Assembly: GCF_023555055.1 (NCBI RefSeq)
Contig: NZ_JAMJPL010000001.1
Location: 1,178,001 to 1,242,000 of the forward strand
Direction of reading: 5' to 3'
Source of the DNA: Marinobacter sp. ATCH36
Lineage (GTDB): Bacteria; Pseudomonadota; Gammaproteobacteria; Pseudomonadales; Oleiphilaceae
DNA length: 64,000 nucleotides
The notes beneath the pieces were generated by a model. The model searched no databases. It was given only the letters and a program-made list of their open reading frames with translations, and had not been told where the DNA came from. A program made the position numbers and the translations under genes. This document shows, piece by piece, positions 28,564 through 38,614 of the stretch (positions are counted from its first letter, which is position 1; the number at the start of each line of letters is the position of its first letter).

Positions 28564-28668
28564 CGAGGCCGGTCAGGTTATTCAGAACACGCCCGTGGAT
28601 ACGTCCCTGTAGGGCTCGGTCGCGCCATCCCTGGCGCTCCACGGTTCTGATTAACCTGACCTGCCTCG
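28564..28668. repeat. Cloverleaf-like intergenic repeat, copy 2 (left of hipBA)
   Basis: Arms of 25 bases (28564-28588 and 28644-28668, two mismatches) enclose a 55-base core with the same two TCCC-loop hairpins as copy 1. The arms do not match those of copy 1. The full unit 28562-28676 differs from 30522-30636 at only three positions, so hipBA lies between direct repeats. It is also the only structure that could end the aceEF transcript. The rest of the 309-base gap (28517-28825) holds the hipBA control region. Confidence 0.88.
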
Positions 28669-28715
28669 CTTGTTTTTGCCTTGGTAATATCGCCTTTCTG
28701 ATTTTTCTGGTCTTC

Positions 28716-28817
28716 AAAACGTACATATCTAATTATTTTGTGCATTTTTACGTACAATTTTGGTTGTATTCAATGTTGTGCGCTAAAATAAACATCTAGT
28801 CCCTATATGTACGTTTT
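28716..28817 (+). promoter_or_regulatory. hipBA promoter-operator region with three ACGTAC sites
   Basis: AAAACGTACATAT (28716-28728) recurs exactly as its reverse complement ATATGTACGTTTT (28805-28817). A third related site, TTTACGTACAATT, lies at 28747-28759. A TAAAAT hexamer at 28784-28789 is a plausible -10 between the outer sites, with a poor -35. HipB antitoxins usually bind paired palindromes over their promoter; that HipB binds these sites is inferred. Confidence 0.6.
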
Positions 28818-28825
28818 GGTGAACA

Positions 28826-29242
28826 ATGCCTAAATCGGTAGAAGCGCAAACCTACAATATTCGTCAGGTTCAGGATGCCCTGAAAGCTACCGGTGAGCTC
28901 ATTGCCACCGCCCGCAAGGAGCGGAAATGGAGTCAGTCTGAGCTCGGTAAGCGTCTGGGTGGCGTGGATCGGCGGCATATCAGTGCCCTGGAAAATGGCG
29001 ACCCGGCGGCGGACTTTGGCCTGGTGGTCAGTGCGCTTTGGGTTCTGAATCTGCCTCTTCTTTCGACGCTCCCGCTCAGTGCTCAAGAATCTTCGGGAAC
29101 TGTGGGTTCTCTTGTTGATGCGTTGGTGAACCTTTCATCACGTTCCAGGCCCCGTACTTCTGCATCGGTAACCCGAAACGCTGCAGCGCACGGGGTAACT
29201 GGGAGAGTCACCGGGAAAAAGGTAATCGACAATGATTTCTGA
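28826..29242 (+). CDS. hipB: HipB-like antitoxin (XRE family HTH)
   Basis: This is the putative antitoxin and autorepressor of a HipBA pair. The 138-residue product has a Cro/C1-type helix-turn-helix at about 20-75 (ELIATARKERKWSQSELGKRL, then VDRRHISALENG). It is followed by a short hydrophobic strand region and a Ser/Arg-rich tail of about 50 residues that is longer than in E. coli HipB (88 residues). It overlaps the hipA start by 11 bases, the usual sign of coupled translation. Three ACGTAC-centred sites lie upstream. Identification is from the HTH plus the adjacent HipA. Confidence 0.88.
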   Translation: MPKSVEAQTYNIRQVQDALKATGELIATARKERKWSQSELGKRLGGVDRRHISALENGDPAADFGLVVSALWVLNLPLLSTLPLSAQESSGTVGSLVDALVNLSSRSRPRTSASVTRNAAAHGVTGRVTGKKVIDNDF

Positions 29243-30479
29243 AGAGGCGTTTCTCTGGTTCTATCTTCCCGGGGAGATAGAGCCGGTTGTGTGTGGCGTT
29301 GTTGCTTTCAACGGCTACGAGCATGTCTTCCGTTACGCACGAAGCTACCTTGAACGCAATAATGCCATTCCCCTGGCGCCTCCGGGCCGCCCTTTGGGGA
29401 AGCTGACTGAAGATGAGGCTGTGCTTGATGCCGAGCTGAACAGTGCTATTCGAGATGCCTCTCCGGATGCGTGGGGGCGTAATGTCATGTTGCGGGAGTT
29501 CGCAAATACGCCGGGTCGTAAACAAAGCGAACTTGGCGAGATCGATTTCCTGCTCCGGGCGGGGCCGGATCGCATCGGCGCGCTGGATGCGACAAACGAT
29601 TCGAAGCACTACATCCCGAAGAAAAGCCACGCAGCGCCGCTGGAGGAACTGCTGGAAGCAGCCGATAGAATCGACCAGGGCAAAGCCCTGGATCCGCATC
29701 TTGATGCTGCTCTGAATCATGGCACAAGTGTCGGCGGGGCTCGCCCGAAAGCGCTTCTCCATGAAAACGATGAGTACTGGATTGCCAAATTCAGTTCCAG
29801 CAGGGACTACGCCGATATGGTGGGTGTAGAAGGTGGCGGTATGCAACTGGCTCTGAAGGCTGGGGTTAACGTTGCTGAAACACGGATTGTGGAGGTGTTG
29901 AACAAGCGGGTGATCCTGGTGCGTCGGTTCGATCGCACAGTTACCCCGGAAGGCGCACATCGGCGGCATATGATCAGCGCCATGACACTTCTGAATCTGG
30001 ATGAATACGCGGTTCGGGCCGGTTATTCGAGCTACCTTGAGCTGGCGGATGTGCTGCGCCAGTATGCCCGGGACTTCCAGGAAGACGGCGCTGAACTGTT
30101 TCGCCGGATGGCGTTCAATATCCTGATCGGGAATGTGGATGATCATGCCCGCAACCATGCCTGTTTCTGGGACGGCCGGTTTCTGGACCTGACACCGGCC
30201 TATGATGTGTGCCCGCAGCCAAGAGCTGGAATTTCGGCGGATCAGGCTATGGTTGTTGGTGAGTGGGGGCGGAAGGCAAACCTCAAGAATGCCATCAGTA
30301 ACTGTGGTCGCTTCGGGCTCGAAAAAGATCAGGCAAGCGAGATGATCGAGCGAATGGTTGAGGTGGTCCGGAAACACTGGTGGGAGATGTTTTCCCAAGC
30401 CGGAACGCCGGAGGGCGACCTCAATTTTCTGTCCCAGGCGACTATTCTTAGCGAATCGATTTTCTACGATTTGGAGTGA
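29232..30479 (+). CDS. hipA: HipA-like serine/threonine kinase toxin
   Basis: HipA kinases stop growth by phosphorylating targets such as glutamyl-tRNA synthetase; the target here is unknown. The 415-residue product has an N-terminal HipA domain and the glycine-rich loop GTSVGGARPK (164-173). A probable ATP-binding Lys lies in YWIAKF (Lys187), the catalytic loop NVDDHARNH contains Asp303/Asp304, and the metal-binding DFG-like site is AYDVCP (Asp325). All key kinase motifs appear intact, so the toxin should be active. It overlaps hipB by 11 bases. The module is bracketed by near-identical repeats, suggesting gain or loss as a unit. Confidence 0.9.
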   Translation: MISEEAFLWFYLPGEIEPVVCGVVAFNGYEHVFRYARSYLERNNAIPLAPPGRPLGKLTEDEAVLDAELNSAIRDASPDAWGRNVMLREFANTPGRKQSELGEIDFLLRAGPDRIGALDATNDSKHYIPKKSHAAPLEELLEAADRIDQGKALDPHLDAALNHGTSVGGARPKALLHENDEYWIAKFSSSRDYADMVGVEGGGMQLALKAGVNVAETRIVEVLNKRVILVRRFDRTVTPEGAHRRHMISAMTLLNLDEYAVRAGYSSYLELADVLRQYARDFQEDGAELFRRMAFNILIGNVDDHARNHACFWDGRFLDLTPAYDVCPQPRAGISADQAMVVGEWGRKANLKNAISNCGRFGLEKDQASEMIERMVEVVRKHWWEMFSQAGTPEGDLNFLSQATILSESIFYDLE

Positions 30480-30523
30480 AGCTGGTCATTTTCCCCCTGG
30501 CCTGTTAGTTGCGTGGATTTCCG

Positions 30524-30628
30524 CGAGGCCGGTCAGGTTATTCAGAACACGCCCGTGGATACGTCCCTGTAGGGCTCGGTCGCGCCATCCCTGGCGCTTC
30601 ACGGTTCTGACTAACCTGACCAGCCTCG
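30524..30628. repeat. Cloverleaf-like intergenic repeat, copy 3 (right of hipBA)
   Basis: Arms at 30524-30548 and 30604-30628 enclose the conserved core. Only three substitutions distinguish this unit from copy 2. It begins about 45 bases after the hipA stop. The remaining part of the 450-base gap 30480-30929 holds about 235 bases in which I see no convincing gene or signal, and then the porin terminator. Confidence 0.88.
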
Positions 30629-30872
30629 CTTGTTTTAGCTTCTGTGAGATCGCAGTTCTCCTTCAGTATCTTTTGCACACTTATGGGTAGCCGGATTCTC
30701 AGCGGTATTCGCGCCGATGCAGCCCATCTATTTCCTCTCCATGATTTTAAATAGCCCTCTCGCGACCCATGGATAACCGGATGACGAAGGCGCTGCCGCT
30801 GCTTTAAAGAGCCTAGGTGGATGTTGGTGGGAGTGCGATGGGGGCGGGGGAGTGGTTTTAATCCAGGCAAAC

Positions 30873-30900
30873 AAAAACCCCGGCCGAAGCCGGGGTTTCT
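30873..30900 (-). terminator. Rho-independent terminator of the porin gene
   Basis: A ten-base stem (30875-30884 with 30889-30898) closes a tetraloop that reads TTCG on the minus strand, flanked by C and G, an unusually stable loop. A T-rich stretch follows on that strand. It lies 32 bases after the porin stop. Confidence 0.9.
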
Positions 30901-30929
30901 GCTGAGTTAACTAACTTCTAACGGAAGGA

Positions 30930-32072
30930 TTAGAAGTTGTACTGAGCCAAATACATGATGCGATTTGCATCGCCGTCGGCTCCGCCTTGGGCTTCGGTTT
31001 CCAGATTTTCGAACTGTACACCCATGCTAACGCTATCAGCCGGACTCCACATGTAGTTGACATACATCGTGGTGTTGGATTCTGTCGTGCCTGCTGGCAC
31101 TGCTCCACTTTGAACGGCGTCATCCAAATCTGACATTGACGTGCCGTAGCCTACGTTGACCGAGCGTCCACCACCCAGGCCAAAGCTAGCACCCAGTGCA
31201 CCGCCTACTGCTTCTATGGTCTCCAGATCGCCATTGGCGTCTACGTAAGCATCTGCTCCGGCAAAGTTGGTGCCCGCGCGATATACATACGCATTGGCGC
31301 CATCCGCATAGTTGATCGCGCCTTGGATGGAGATCATATCGGTAACGGCAAGTTTACCGGCCAGGAACGCGCCATAACCAATGGCTGAATCATCGGCTGT
31401 ACCTGTGTCGTAACTTGTTTGCTTGGCCATGACGGCTGCCGCGTAAGAAAATCCACCCTGTGAATCTTCAAGCTTTGCAGTCAGTGCAGGAGTGCTTGTC
31501 TTGGCAGTGCCGCCTGAGTTTGCTACTCCTCCATAGTCGATCGGATTCTCGAGTGAGAAGGAGAGGGGGCCGGTCATGTAGGTGATTTGTTCGGTCCGGT
31601 CTTGTGTACCAGCAACACCCGGAACGCCATCAAAGTCCACATTCGCGGTGTTACCGACCCAAGAGTTATAGTTAGACCAGTATCGGCCAATTCTTACACC
31701 CTTATACTCGCCATAGGCGTGGCGTAGGCGCGCATCAATGTTGGCGCTATTGTCGAAGTCGTACTCGATAACAGCTTTTACGCCTTGCGGGTTGACTACA
31801 GAAAGACCAACACGGCTGGTATTCGCGTCCATACCGAAATGGCCGTCGGCTGTATCTGCATCGCCTTTTGTGATTGCACCGAAGTTACCGGCTCGGCCGC
31901 CGTTAGAAATATCTTCGTCTATGTCATAGGCCGCAACTATTCGAGCAAATCCGTAGAGATTTGTCTCATAGTCACCAGTGCTCAATTCTACCGCGCCAGC
32001 CTGACCAGCTACGCCAAATACTGCCGCTGCTGCAGTCGCACGAATTGCCATTCTCAATTTGTTGCTTTGCAT
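30930..32072 (-). CDS. Outer-membrane porin
   Basis: This is a probable trimeric beta-barrel porin. The 380-residue product has a signal peptide ending QAGA-VE (about residue 28), many alternating amphipathic strands and a terminal Phe (LAQYNF), the outer-membrane targeting signal. Segments such as NLYGFARIVAAYD, SRVGLSVV and VKAVIEYDF are typical of general or DcaP-like porins; I cannot assign a substrate. The ATG at 32072 has GGAG nine bases upstream and starts the signal peptide, whereas the frame is open to 32135. A strong tetraloop terminator follows. The divergent 206-base gap to the nuclease gene is AT-rich and probably holds both promoters, but I cannot place them. Confidence 0.85.
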   Translation of the reverse strand: MQSNKLRMAIRATAAAAVFGVAGQAGAVELSTGDYETNLYGFARIVAAYDIDEDISNGGRAGNFGAITKGDADTADGHFGMDANTSRVGLSVVNPQGVKAVIEYDFDNSANIDARLRHAYGEYKGVRIGRYWSNYNSWVGNTANVDFDGVPGVAGTQDRTEQITYMTGPLSFSLENPIDYGGVANSGGTAKTSTPALTAKLEDSQGGFSYAAAVMAKQTSYDTGTADDSAIGYGAFLAGKLAVTDMISIQGAINYADGANAYVYRAGTNFAGADAYVDANGDLETIEAVGGALGASFGLGGGRSVNVGYGTSMSDLDDAVQSGAVPAGTTESNTTMYVNYMWSPADSVSMGVQFENLETEAQGGADGDANRIMYLAQYNF

Positions 32073-32278
32073 CTTTGTTGTCTCCACACTTATTTTTGTT
32101 GGACCCACTTCAAGGTAGTTACGAAACTGTGACATTTCAAATAAATTTTTGCATTAATTAGACGAATGTCTATGTAACGAAATCGCCGGGTTAGGGGAAC
32201 TTTTTGAGAATTGTGTTTATTTCCCTCTGCCAGTAGGGCAGAAAATCGACTATTTCGGGTTCAGCGTACCTATTTCCC

Positions 32279-33730
32279 ATGATGAAAAACAACCGTATTC
32301 TCGACTCTGCCACTTTCGCATTTCTCGATATCGAGACAACGGGCGGCAATAACTCACACGATCGTATTACGGAGATTGGCATCCGTTTCTGGCGCTCAGG
32401 CCAGGTGGTTGGCGAGTGGCAGACGTTGATCAACCCCGAAACGCGTATCTCTTCCTTTATTCAGAGCCTTACCGGAATTACCAATGAGATGGTCGCAGAC
32501 GCTCCGCTGTTCGCGGATATTGCTGCAGAGCTGGAATTGGAACTGAAAGACACCATTTTTGTCGCCCACAACGCACGCTTCGATTATGGCTTTATAAAGG
32601 CTGAATTCCGACGGCTGGGTTTGCTGTTTTCTGCAAAAGTGCTTTGTACCGTCAAGCTGTCCCGCAAACTCTATCCCGGCTTCCGGCGCCATAACATGGA
32701 CGCGCTGATTGAACGCCACGGCCTTGACCAGGTTCAGCGGCATCGGGCCCTGGGGGACGTGTCCGCCATGCTGGCTTTTTTTGAGCATGCGTTGGCGGAA
32801 AAGGGTGCAGAATTAATGGATGCAGCCATAGGTGAACTGCTGCAGCGGCCGAGCATTCCCTCCAATCTGCCCGTCGATGTGCTTCAGGACCTTCCGCGTG
32901 GGCCGGGGGTCTATCGGTTCTATGGTGAAAATGACGTCCTTCTGTACGTAGGTAAAAGTACTAATATTGCGCAACGGGTGGCCTCCCACTTCTCCGGCGA
33001 CCACAATTCCAGCCGGGGTGTGCGCATGTCAGAAAGCCTGCGGAGGGTGGACTGGACAGAAACCGCTGGCGAGCTGGGCGCGTTACTGCTTGAATTAAAG
33101 CAGATAAAACAGTTGAAGCCGCTGTTCAACCGTCGCTCCAGGGCCGCGAAGAACCTTGTGAGTATCGAGCTTGCGAATAATGACAGCGGCTACCTTCAGG
33201 CCCGGCTGGTTCGGGAAATCGAACCTCACCGGTTGGGCGGTTATTTCGGGCTGTTTCGCAGCAAAAAAGATGCTGAAAAAGCCCTGAGCGGCATTGCGGC
33301 GAAAAATGATCTCTGCAACAAGCTGCTGGGCCTGGAGCCGGAACATGAGGGGCCCTGCTTTCAGCGCACATTGGGGCGCTGTAAAGGAGCCTGTGATGGT
33401 GGCGAGGACGTGGTGAAGTACAACCTGAGGGTGCAGATTGCTTTTCACGCCCTGCGCCTGAAAACCTGGCCCTGGAAGGGCCCAGTGGGAGTTGTGGAAC
33501 ACAACGATAGAACCGGAAGGACGGATATCCTGGTGGTCTATAACTGGATGCACGTGGCCACGCTGGACAGTATGGATGACCTGCATAACCTGTCGTTGCG
33601 GGGTCAGGCCGTCAATTTTGACCTGGACTCCTACAAGTTGCTGGTCAAGGCCCTTATGGGGCGAGATGGGCGGTCGCCAAAGGTTGTGCAACTGGATGCG
33701 GTGGGTGCACCGGATGTGCTCATGCCCTGA
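32279..33730 (+). CDS. DnaQ-type 3'-5' exonuclease fused to a GIY-YIG (UvrC/Cho-like) nuclease
   Basis: This is a two-nuclease fusion probably acting in DNA repair. Residues 12-172 form a DEDDh exonuclease like the epsilon subunit of DNA polymerase III (Asp17 and Glu19 in DIETTG, AHNARFD with Asp102, His155 and Asp160). Residues 208-285 form a GIY-YIG domain (GVYRFYG, then LLYVGKSTNIAQRV) like the N-terminal half of UvrC or Cho. About 200 further residues include CFQRTLGRCKGAC, a UvrC-like Cys cluster. UvrB-binding and helix-hairpin-helix parts of UvrC are not evident. It is 483 residues long and precedes astC by 49 bases; no functional link is implied. Confidence 0.88.
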   Translation: MMKNNRILDSATFAFLDIETTGGNNSHDRITEIGIRFWRSGQVVGEWQTLINPETRISSFIQSLTGITNEMVADAPLFADIAAELELELKDTIFVAHNARFDYGFIKAEFRRLGLLFSAKVLCTVKLSRKLYPGFRRHNMDALIERHGLDQVQRHRALGDVSAMLAFFEHALAEKGAELMDAAIGELLQRPSIPSNLPVDVLQDLPRGPGVYRFYGENDVLLYVGKSTNIAQRVASHFSGDHNSSRGVRMSESLRRVDWTETAGELGALLLELKQIKQLKPLFNRRSRAAKNLVSIELANNDSGYLQARLVREIEPHRLGGYFGLFRSKKDAEKALSGIAAKNDLCNKLLGLEPEHEGPCFQRTLGRCKGACDGGEDVVKYNLRVQIAFHALRLKTWPWKGPVGVVEHNDRTGRTDILVVYNWMHVATLDSMDDLHNLSLRGQAVNFDLDSYKLLVKALMGRDGRSPKVVQLDAVGAPDVLMP

Positions 33731-33740
33731 GTGGCGTATG

Positions 33741-33752
33741 ATTAAATTTAAT
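33741..33752. promoter_or_regulatory. AT palindrome upstream of astC
   Basis: ATTAAATTTAAT is a perfect 12-base palindrome in the 49-base gap before astC. It vaguely resembles an ARG box (ATTCA-type half sites) and could bind an ArgR-like regulator, or it may simply be AT-rich promoter DNA. Support is weak. Confidence 0.25.
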
Positions 33753-33770
33753 TCTTCACGTTTTGTTTGA

Positions 33771-34997
<1,227 letters not shown>

Positions 34998-35028
34998 AAT
35001 TTGCGGACTAAAACCAGGAGATCCGCCT

Positions 35029-36045
35029 ATGTGGCTGGTACGTCCGGCTCTGCCGGGTGACCTGAAAGACATACTCGACATCGCCGGGGGCCAGGGCCCA
35101 CGGATGTCATCCACCCTGCCCAAAAAGGAAGAGGCACTTGCGCTCAAGATTGACCAGTCTGCACGCTCTTTTGCGGGCAAGAACAAGGCTGATGAGGCGA
35201 GGCGGTTCCTGTTCGTACTGGAAGACACCAGCACCGGAAAGGTTCATGGTGTCTCCGGCATTGATGCCCGGGCGGGAAATGGGCAGCCTTTCTATAACTA
35301 CCGCATGGACGCACTTATTCACGCGTCCCACGAGCTGGGCATTTCGCGCCGGGTGGAGGTTCTGTATCCGTCCCATGCGCTGACTGACCACACCTTGCTG
35401 TGTTCCTTCACCATCAAGCCGGAGCTGCGCGGCACGGATGCCTTTGAACTGCTGTCGCGGGCAAGGATGCTGTTCATTGCGGCCCACCGTCATCTGTTCA
35501 CCGACCACACCGTTGTGGAAATACAGGGTGTTCAGACACAGAACGGCGAGGTTCCCTTCTGGGACAGCCTGGGTCGGCATTTCTTCAATATGGATTTTGA
35601 AACCGCGGACCAGTATTCCGGTGAGCTGAGTAAAACGTTTATTGCTGAACTGATGCCGCCCAATCCGATCTACGTCACCTTGCTCAGTGAGGCGGCCAGA
35701 AAAGCATTGGGGCAGCCACATGACCAGACCCGGGCAACGTTTGAATTGCTTCAGCATGAGGGCTTCCGCAGCGGCTGCTACCTGGATATTTTTGACGCCG
35801 GCCCGGTGCTTGAAGCCCGCACCGACGCGCTCAAATCCGTTGTCACCAGCCACCCGAAAACATTGCATGCCGCGAATACCGATGACGGGGAGCTGTGCCT
35901 GATCTCCGGTGGCGAGGGTGCAGGTTTTCGCAGCACGTTGACGTCACTGACTGAAAGCCTGGGTGATGAGATCAAGGTGCCGCTGAAAACCTGGAAATGC
36001 CTGGGCAGAAGCTCCGGTGACGACGTAAGGATTACACCGTTATGA
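35029..36045 (+). CDS. aruF: Arginine N-succinyltransferase, alpha subunit
   Basis: This catalyses the first AST step, the transfer of succinyl from succinyl-CoA to arginine. The 338-residue product starts MWLVRPALPGDLKDI and has the AstA-family motifs VEIQGVQTQNGEVPFWDSL, FNMDFETADQYSG and FIAELMP. As in Pseudomonas, two paralogous subunits are encoded in tandem: this one and the next share the layout and the motifs WD.LG..FF.M.F and FIAELMP. An AGGAG precedes the ATG by eight bases. Confidence 0.95.
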   Translation: MWLVRPALPGDLKDILDIAGGQGPRMSSTLPKKEEALALKIDQSARSFAGKNKADEARRFLFVLEDTSTGKVHGVSGIDARAGNGQPFYNYRMDALIHASHELGISRRVEVLYPSHALTDHTLLCSFTIKPELRGTDAFELLSRARMLFIAAHRHLFTDHTVVEIQGVQTQNGEVPFWDSLGRHFFNMDFETADQYSGELSKTFIAELMPPNPIYVTLLSEAARKALGQPHDQTRATFELLQHEGFRSGCYLDIFDAGPVLEARTDALKSVVTSHPKTLHAANTDDGELCLISGGEGAGFRSTLTSLTESLGDEIKVPLKTWKCLGRSSGDDVRITPL

Positions 36046-36073
36046 GCAGGGCGATCGCACGCAGGAGGCCGGT

Positions 36074-37120
36074 ATGTTACTGATCCGACCGCTACAGGAA
36101 TACGATCTCGACGCCCTCTATGCCATGGCCCAGGGGGCCGGGAAGGGGCTGACCACCCTGCCGGCAGACCGGGAGTTGCTGCAAAAGAAAATCGACCATA
36201 CCCGCGAAACCTTCAAACAGCGCTGTGCCCCGGAAGCGGGGCTGTACCTGTTTGCCCTTGAAGACACCGAACTGAAGCAGTGCGTCGGCATTAGTGGCAT
36301 TCAGGCGCGGGTTGGCCTGGATGAGGTGTTCTATAACTACCGGCTCAGCGTTACTGTGAATGCCTCCCGCGAGCTCGGGGTGCACGTGCGCACGCCAACC
36401 CTGCACCTGTCCAACGACATGACCGACACCACCGAGATCTGTTCGCTGCTGCTGTCGGGTTCCCACCGGGGTGGCGGCACCGGCCTGCTGCTGTCCCGCT
36501 GCCGGTTTATGTACCTGGACGACTTCAGAGGTCATTTCTCCGAGAAGGTGTTTGCGGAAATGCGGGGTGTGTCAGACGGCAACGGCCAGAGCCCTCTGTG
36601 GGACGCCCTGGGTAGCAAATTTTTCGATATGGAGTTCAGCCAGGCAGACATGCTCTCTGGCCTGGGCAACAAGGCGTTTATCGCTGAACTGATGCCCAAA
36701 TACCCCATTTACCTGCCGATGTTGCCGGATGCCGCTCGGGCGGTGATTGGCCGCGTCCACGACAATACGGCGCCGGCATTGAATATGCTGCAGGCAGAAG
36801 GGTTCAACTTTAATGGCATGGTGGACATTTTCGATGGCGGTCCGGTCGTTGAGGCGTTTATCCACAATATTCGTACCGTGCGTGAAAGCATCGATCGCCA
36901 CGTCATGATCCGCAAGAAGCCGCTGGATATGAACGTGCCGGCGGAAGAGCAGGTGATGATATCCAACCGGTCATTCCGGGACTTTCGGGTAACCACCATA
37001 CCGGCTGGCTGTATTGAGTTCGATACTGTCAGTATACCGGCCGATGTGGCAGAGGCTCTGGAGGTAGAGTCCGGCGACCGTGTACGGCTTGCACCGCTCA
37101 AAGATACCGGAAGGAGGTAA
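36074..37120 (+). CDS. aruG: Arginine N-succinyltransferase, beta subunit
   Basis: This is the paralogous partner of AruF, and the two form a heteromer in pseudomonads. The 348-residue product begins [19 protein letters not shown] and carries [32 protein letters not shown] and [19 protein letters not shown] lies near the ATG. The TAA stop is embedded in the ribosome binding site and start region of astD, so translation is probably coupled. Confidence 0.95.
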   Translation: MLLIRPLQEYDLDALYAMAQGAGKGLTTLPADRELLQKKIDHTRETFKQRCAPEAGLYLFALEDTELKQCVGISGIQARVGLDEVFYNYRLSVTVNASRELGVHVRTPTLHLSNDMTDTTEICSLLLSGSHRGGGTGLLLSRCRFMYLDDFRGHFSEKVFAEMRGVSDGNGQSPLWDALGSKFFDMEFSQADMLSGLGNKAFIAELMPKYPIYLPMLPDAARAVIGRVHDNTAPALNMLQAEGFNFNGMVDIFDGGPVVEAFIHNIRTVRESIDRHVMIRKKPLDMNVPAEEQVMISNRSFRDFRVTTIPAGCIEFDTVSIPADVAEALEVESGDRVRLAPLKDTGRR

Positions 37121-37125
37121 TGACT

Positions 37126-38601
37126 ATGGCAAACCTGACAGGCCAACTCTATATTGACGGGCTTTGGCTTGAGGGCCATGGCGATTTTTTCGAATCCCTC
37201 CAGCCGGTCACCGGCGAAACGGTGTGGGATGGCGTCAGCGCGAGCATTGAGGACGTGGACGCCGCGGTGCGTGAAGCCCGTAATGCCTTTGTTGACTGGC
37301 GCAAGCGTACGTTTGCGGAGCGCCAGGCCGTGGTGGAAAAATTCGGCAAACTGCTGGAAGAGCACAAGGAGGAACTGGCTTACCAGATCGGATCGGAAAC
37401 CGGCAAACCGCTTTGGGAATCCCGCACCGAAGTGGCGGCGATGATTGGCAAGATCGGGATATCGGTCAATGCCTACCATGATCGCACTGGCCATTCCGAA
37501 TCCGATGTGGCTGGCGGCCACGCCGTGTTGCGGCATCGGCCCCATGGCGTGGTGGCGGTGTTCGGCCCCTACAATTTCCCCGGGCACCTGCCTAATGGCC
37601 ATATCGTGCCGGCCCTGCTGGCGGGTAATACCGTGGTGTTCAAGCCCAGTGAACTTACCCCCGGTGTTGCCGAGATGACCGTGAAACTCTGGGAGAAGGC
37701 CGGCATTCCCAACGGTGTGATCAACCTGGTTCACGGCGCCGCACCAACCGGTAAATCGCTTTCGTCCCACCCAGGCGTGGACGGGCTTTTCTTTACCGGC
37801 AGCTCCACCGTGGGGCACTTGCTGCACAAACAGTTTGGGGGGCAACCGGAAAAAATCCTGGCTTTGGAAATGGGCGGTAACAACCCGCTGATCGTGCAGC
37901 ATGTTCACGATATTGATGGCGCTGTTCACCACGCGCTGCAGTCGGCCTTTCTGTCCGCCGGCCAGCGTTGCACCTGTGCCCGTCGGCTGCTGGTTCCCAA
38001 GGGTACCAAGGGGGACCAGTTTCTGGAGCGTTTCGTGGAAGTGGTCAGTCGCATAAAAGTGGGAGAGTTTGATGCCGACCCACAACCGTTTATGGGTTCG
38101 GTCATTTCCTCGGAAGCCGCCGATAAGCTGCTGGCAGCCCAGAATGACCTGGTGACGCACGGCGGCAAGTCGCTACTTGAAATGCAGCGGCTGCAGGAAG
38201 GCACTGGCCTGCTGTCCCCCGGTATTGTGGATACCACCGGCATGGACCTGGCGGACGAAGAATTCTTCGGCCCATTGCTGACGGTTTATCGCTACAAGAG
38301 TTTTGACGAGGCTCTGGAGCTGGCCAACAATACCCGTTACGGGTTGTCTGCCGGTATCCTGACCGATGATCACAAACTCTACGAACGGCTGGCGGATGAG
38401 GTCCGCGCCGGCATCGTAAACTGGAACCGGCCATTGACCGGCGCCAGCAGTGCGGCGCCGTTTGGCGGTGTTGGCGCCAGTGGTAACCATCGCCCCAGTG
38501 CCTATTACGCTGCCGATTACTGCGCCTGGCCCATGGCCTCGCTGGAAGCGAAAAAGAGTGAAGTGCCGGAAAGCCTTGCCCCCGGACTAAATTTCGACTG
38601 A
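37126..38601 (+). CDS. astD: Succinylglutamate-semialdehyde dehydrogenase
   Basis: This NAD-dependent aldehyde dehydrogenase oxidises N-succinylglutamate semialdehyde, the fourth AST step. The 491-residue product has the AstD-type [22 protein letters not shown] segment (written here in two parts: [10 protein letters not shown] and [12 protein letters not shown]), the nucleotide motif FTGSSTVG, the general-base Glu in [10 protein letters not shown] and the catalytic Cys in [12 protein letters not shown] prefer the ATG at 37126, eight bases after AGGAGG, over the ATG at 37120, which is only two bases away. It is followed by astB after 13 bases. Confidence 0.95.
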   Translation: MANLTGQLYIDGLWLEGHGDFFESLQPVTGETVWDGVSASIEDVDAAVREARNAFVDWRKRTFAERQAVVEKFGKLLEEHKEELAYQIGSETGKPLWESRTEVAAMIGKIGISVNAYHDRTGHSESDVAGGHAVLRHRPHGVVAVFGPYNFPGHLPNGHIVPALLAGNTVVFKPSELTPGVAEMTVKLWEKAGIPNGVINLVHGAAPTGKSLSSHPGVDGLFFTGSSTVGHLLHKQFGGQPEKILALEMGGNNPLIVQHVHDIDGAVHHALQSAFLSAGQRCTCARRLLVPKGTKGDQFLERFVEVVSRIKVGEFDADPQPFMGSVISSEAADKLLAAQNDLVTHGGKSLLEMQRLQEGTGLLSPGIVDTTGMDLADEEFFGPLLTVYRYKSFDEALELANNTRYGLSAGILTDDHKLYERLADEVRAGIVNWNRPLTGASSAAPFGGVGASGNHRPSAYYAADYCAWPMASLEAKKSEVPESLAPGLNFD

Positions 38602-38614
38602 CGGACAATCACAC

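Noticed and set aside
29208-30398. 396-residue open frame antisense to hipA
   Set aside because: HipA motifs on the plus strand and its overlap with hipB show which strand is coding.
28562-30636. The paired repeats as CRISPR or as insertion-sequence ends
   Set aside because: There are only two copies with a 1.8-kb gene-bearing interval, in direct rather than inverted orientation, and no transposase; neither fits.
30538-30870. 110-residue open frame between hipA and the porin
   Set aside because: It runs through the cloverleaf repeat and has no ribosome binding site; short frames over repeats are common artefacts.
36709-38160. 483-residue open frame on the minus strand across aruG and astD
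   Set aside because: It spans two well-supported genes in antisense, with composition typical of shadow translation.
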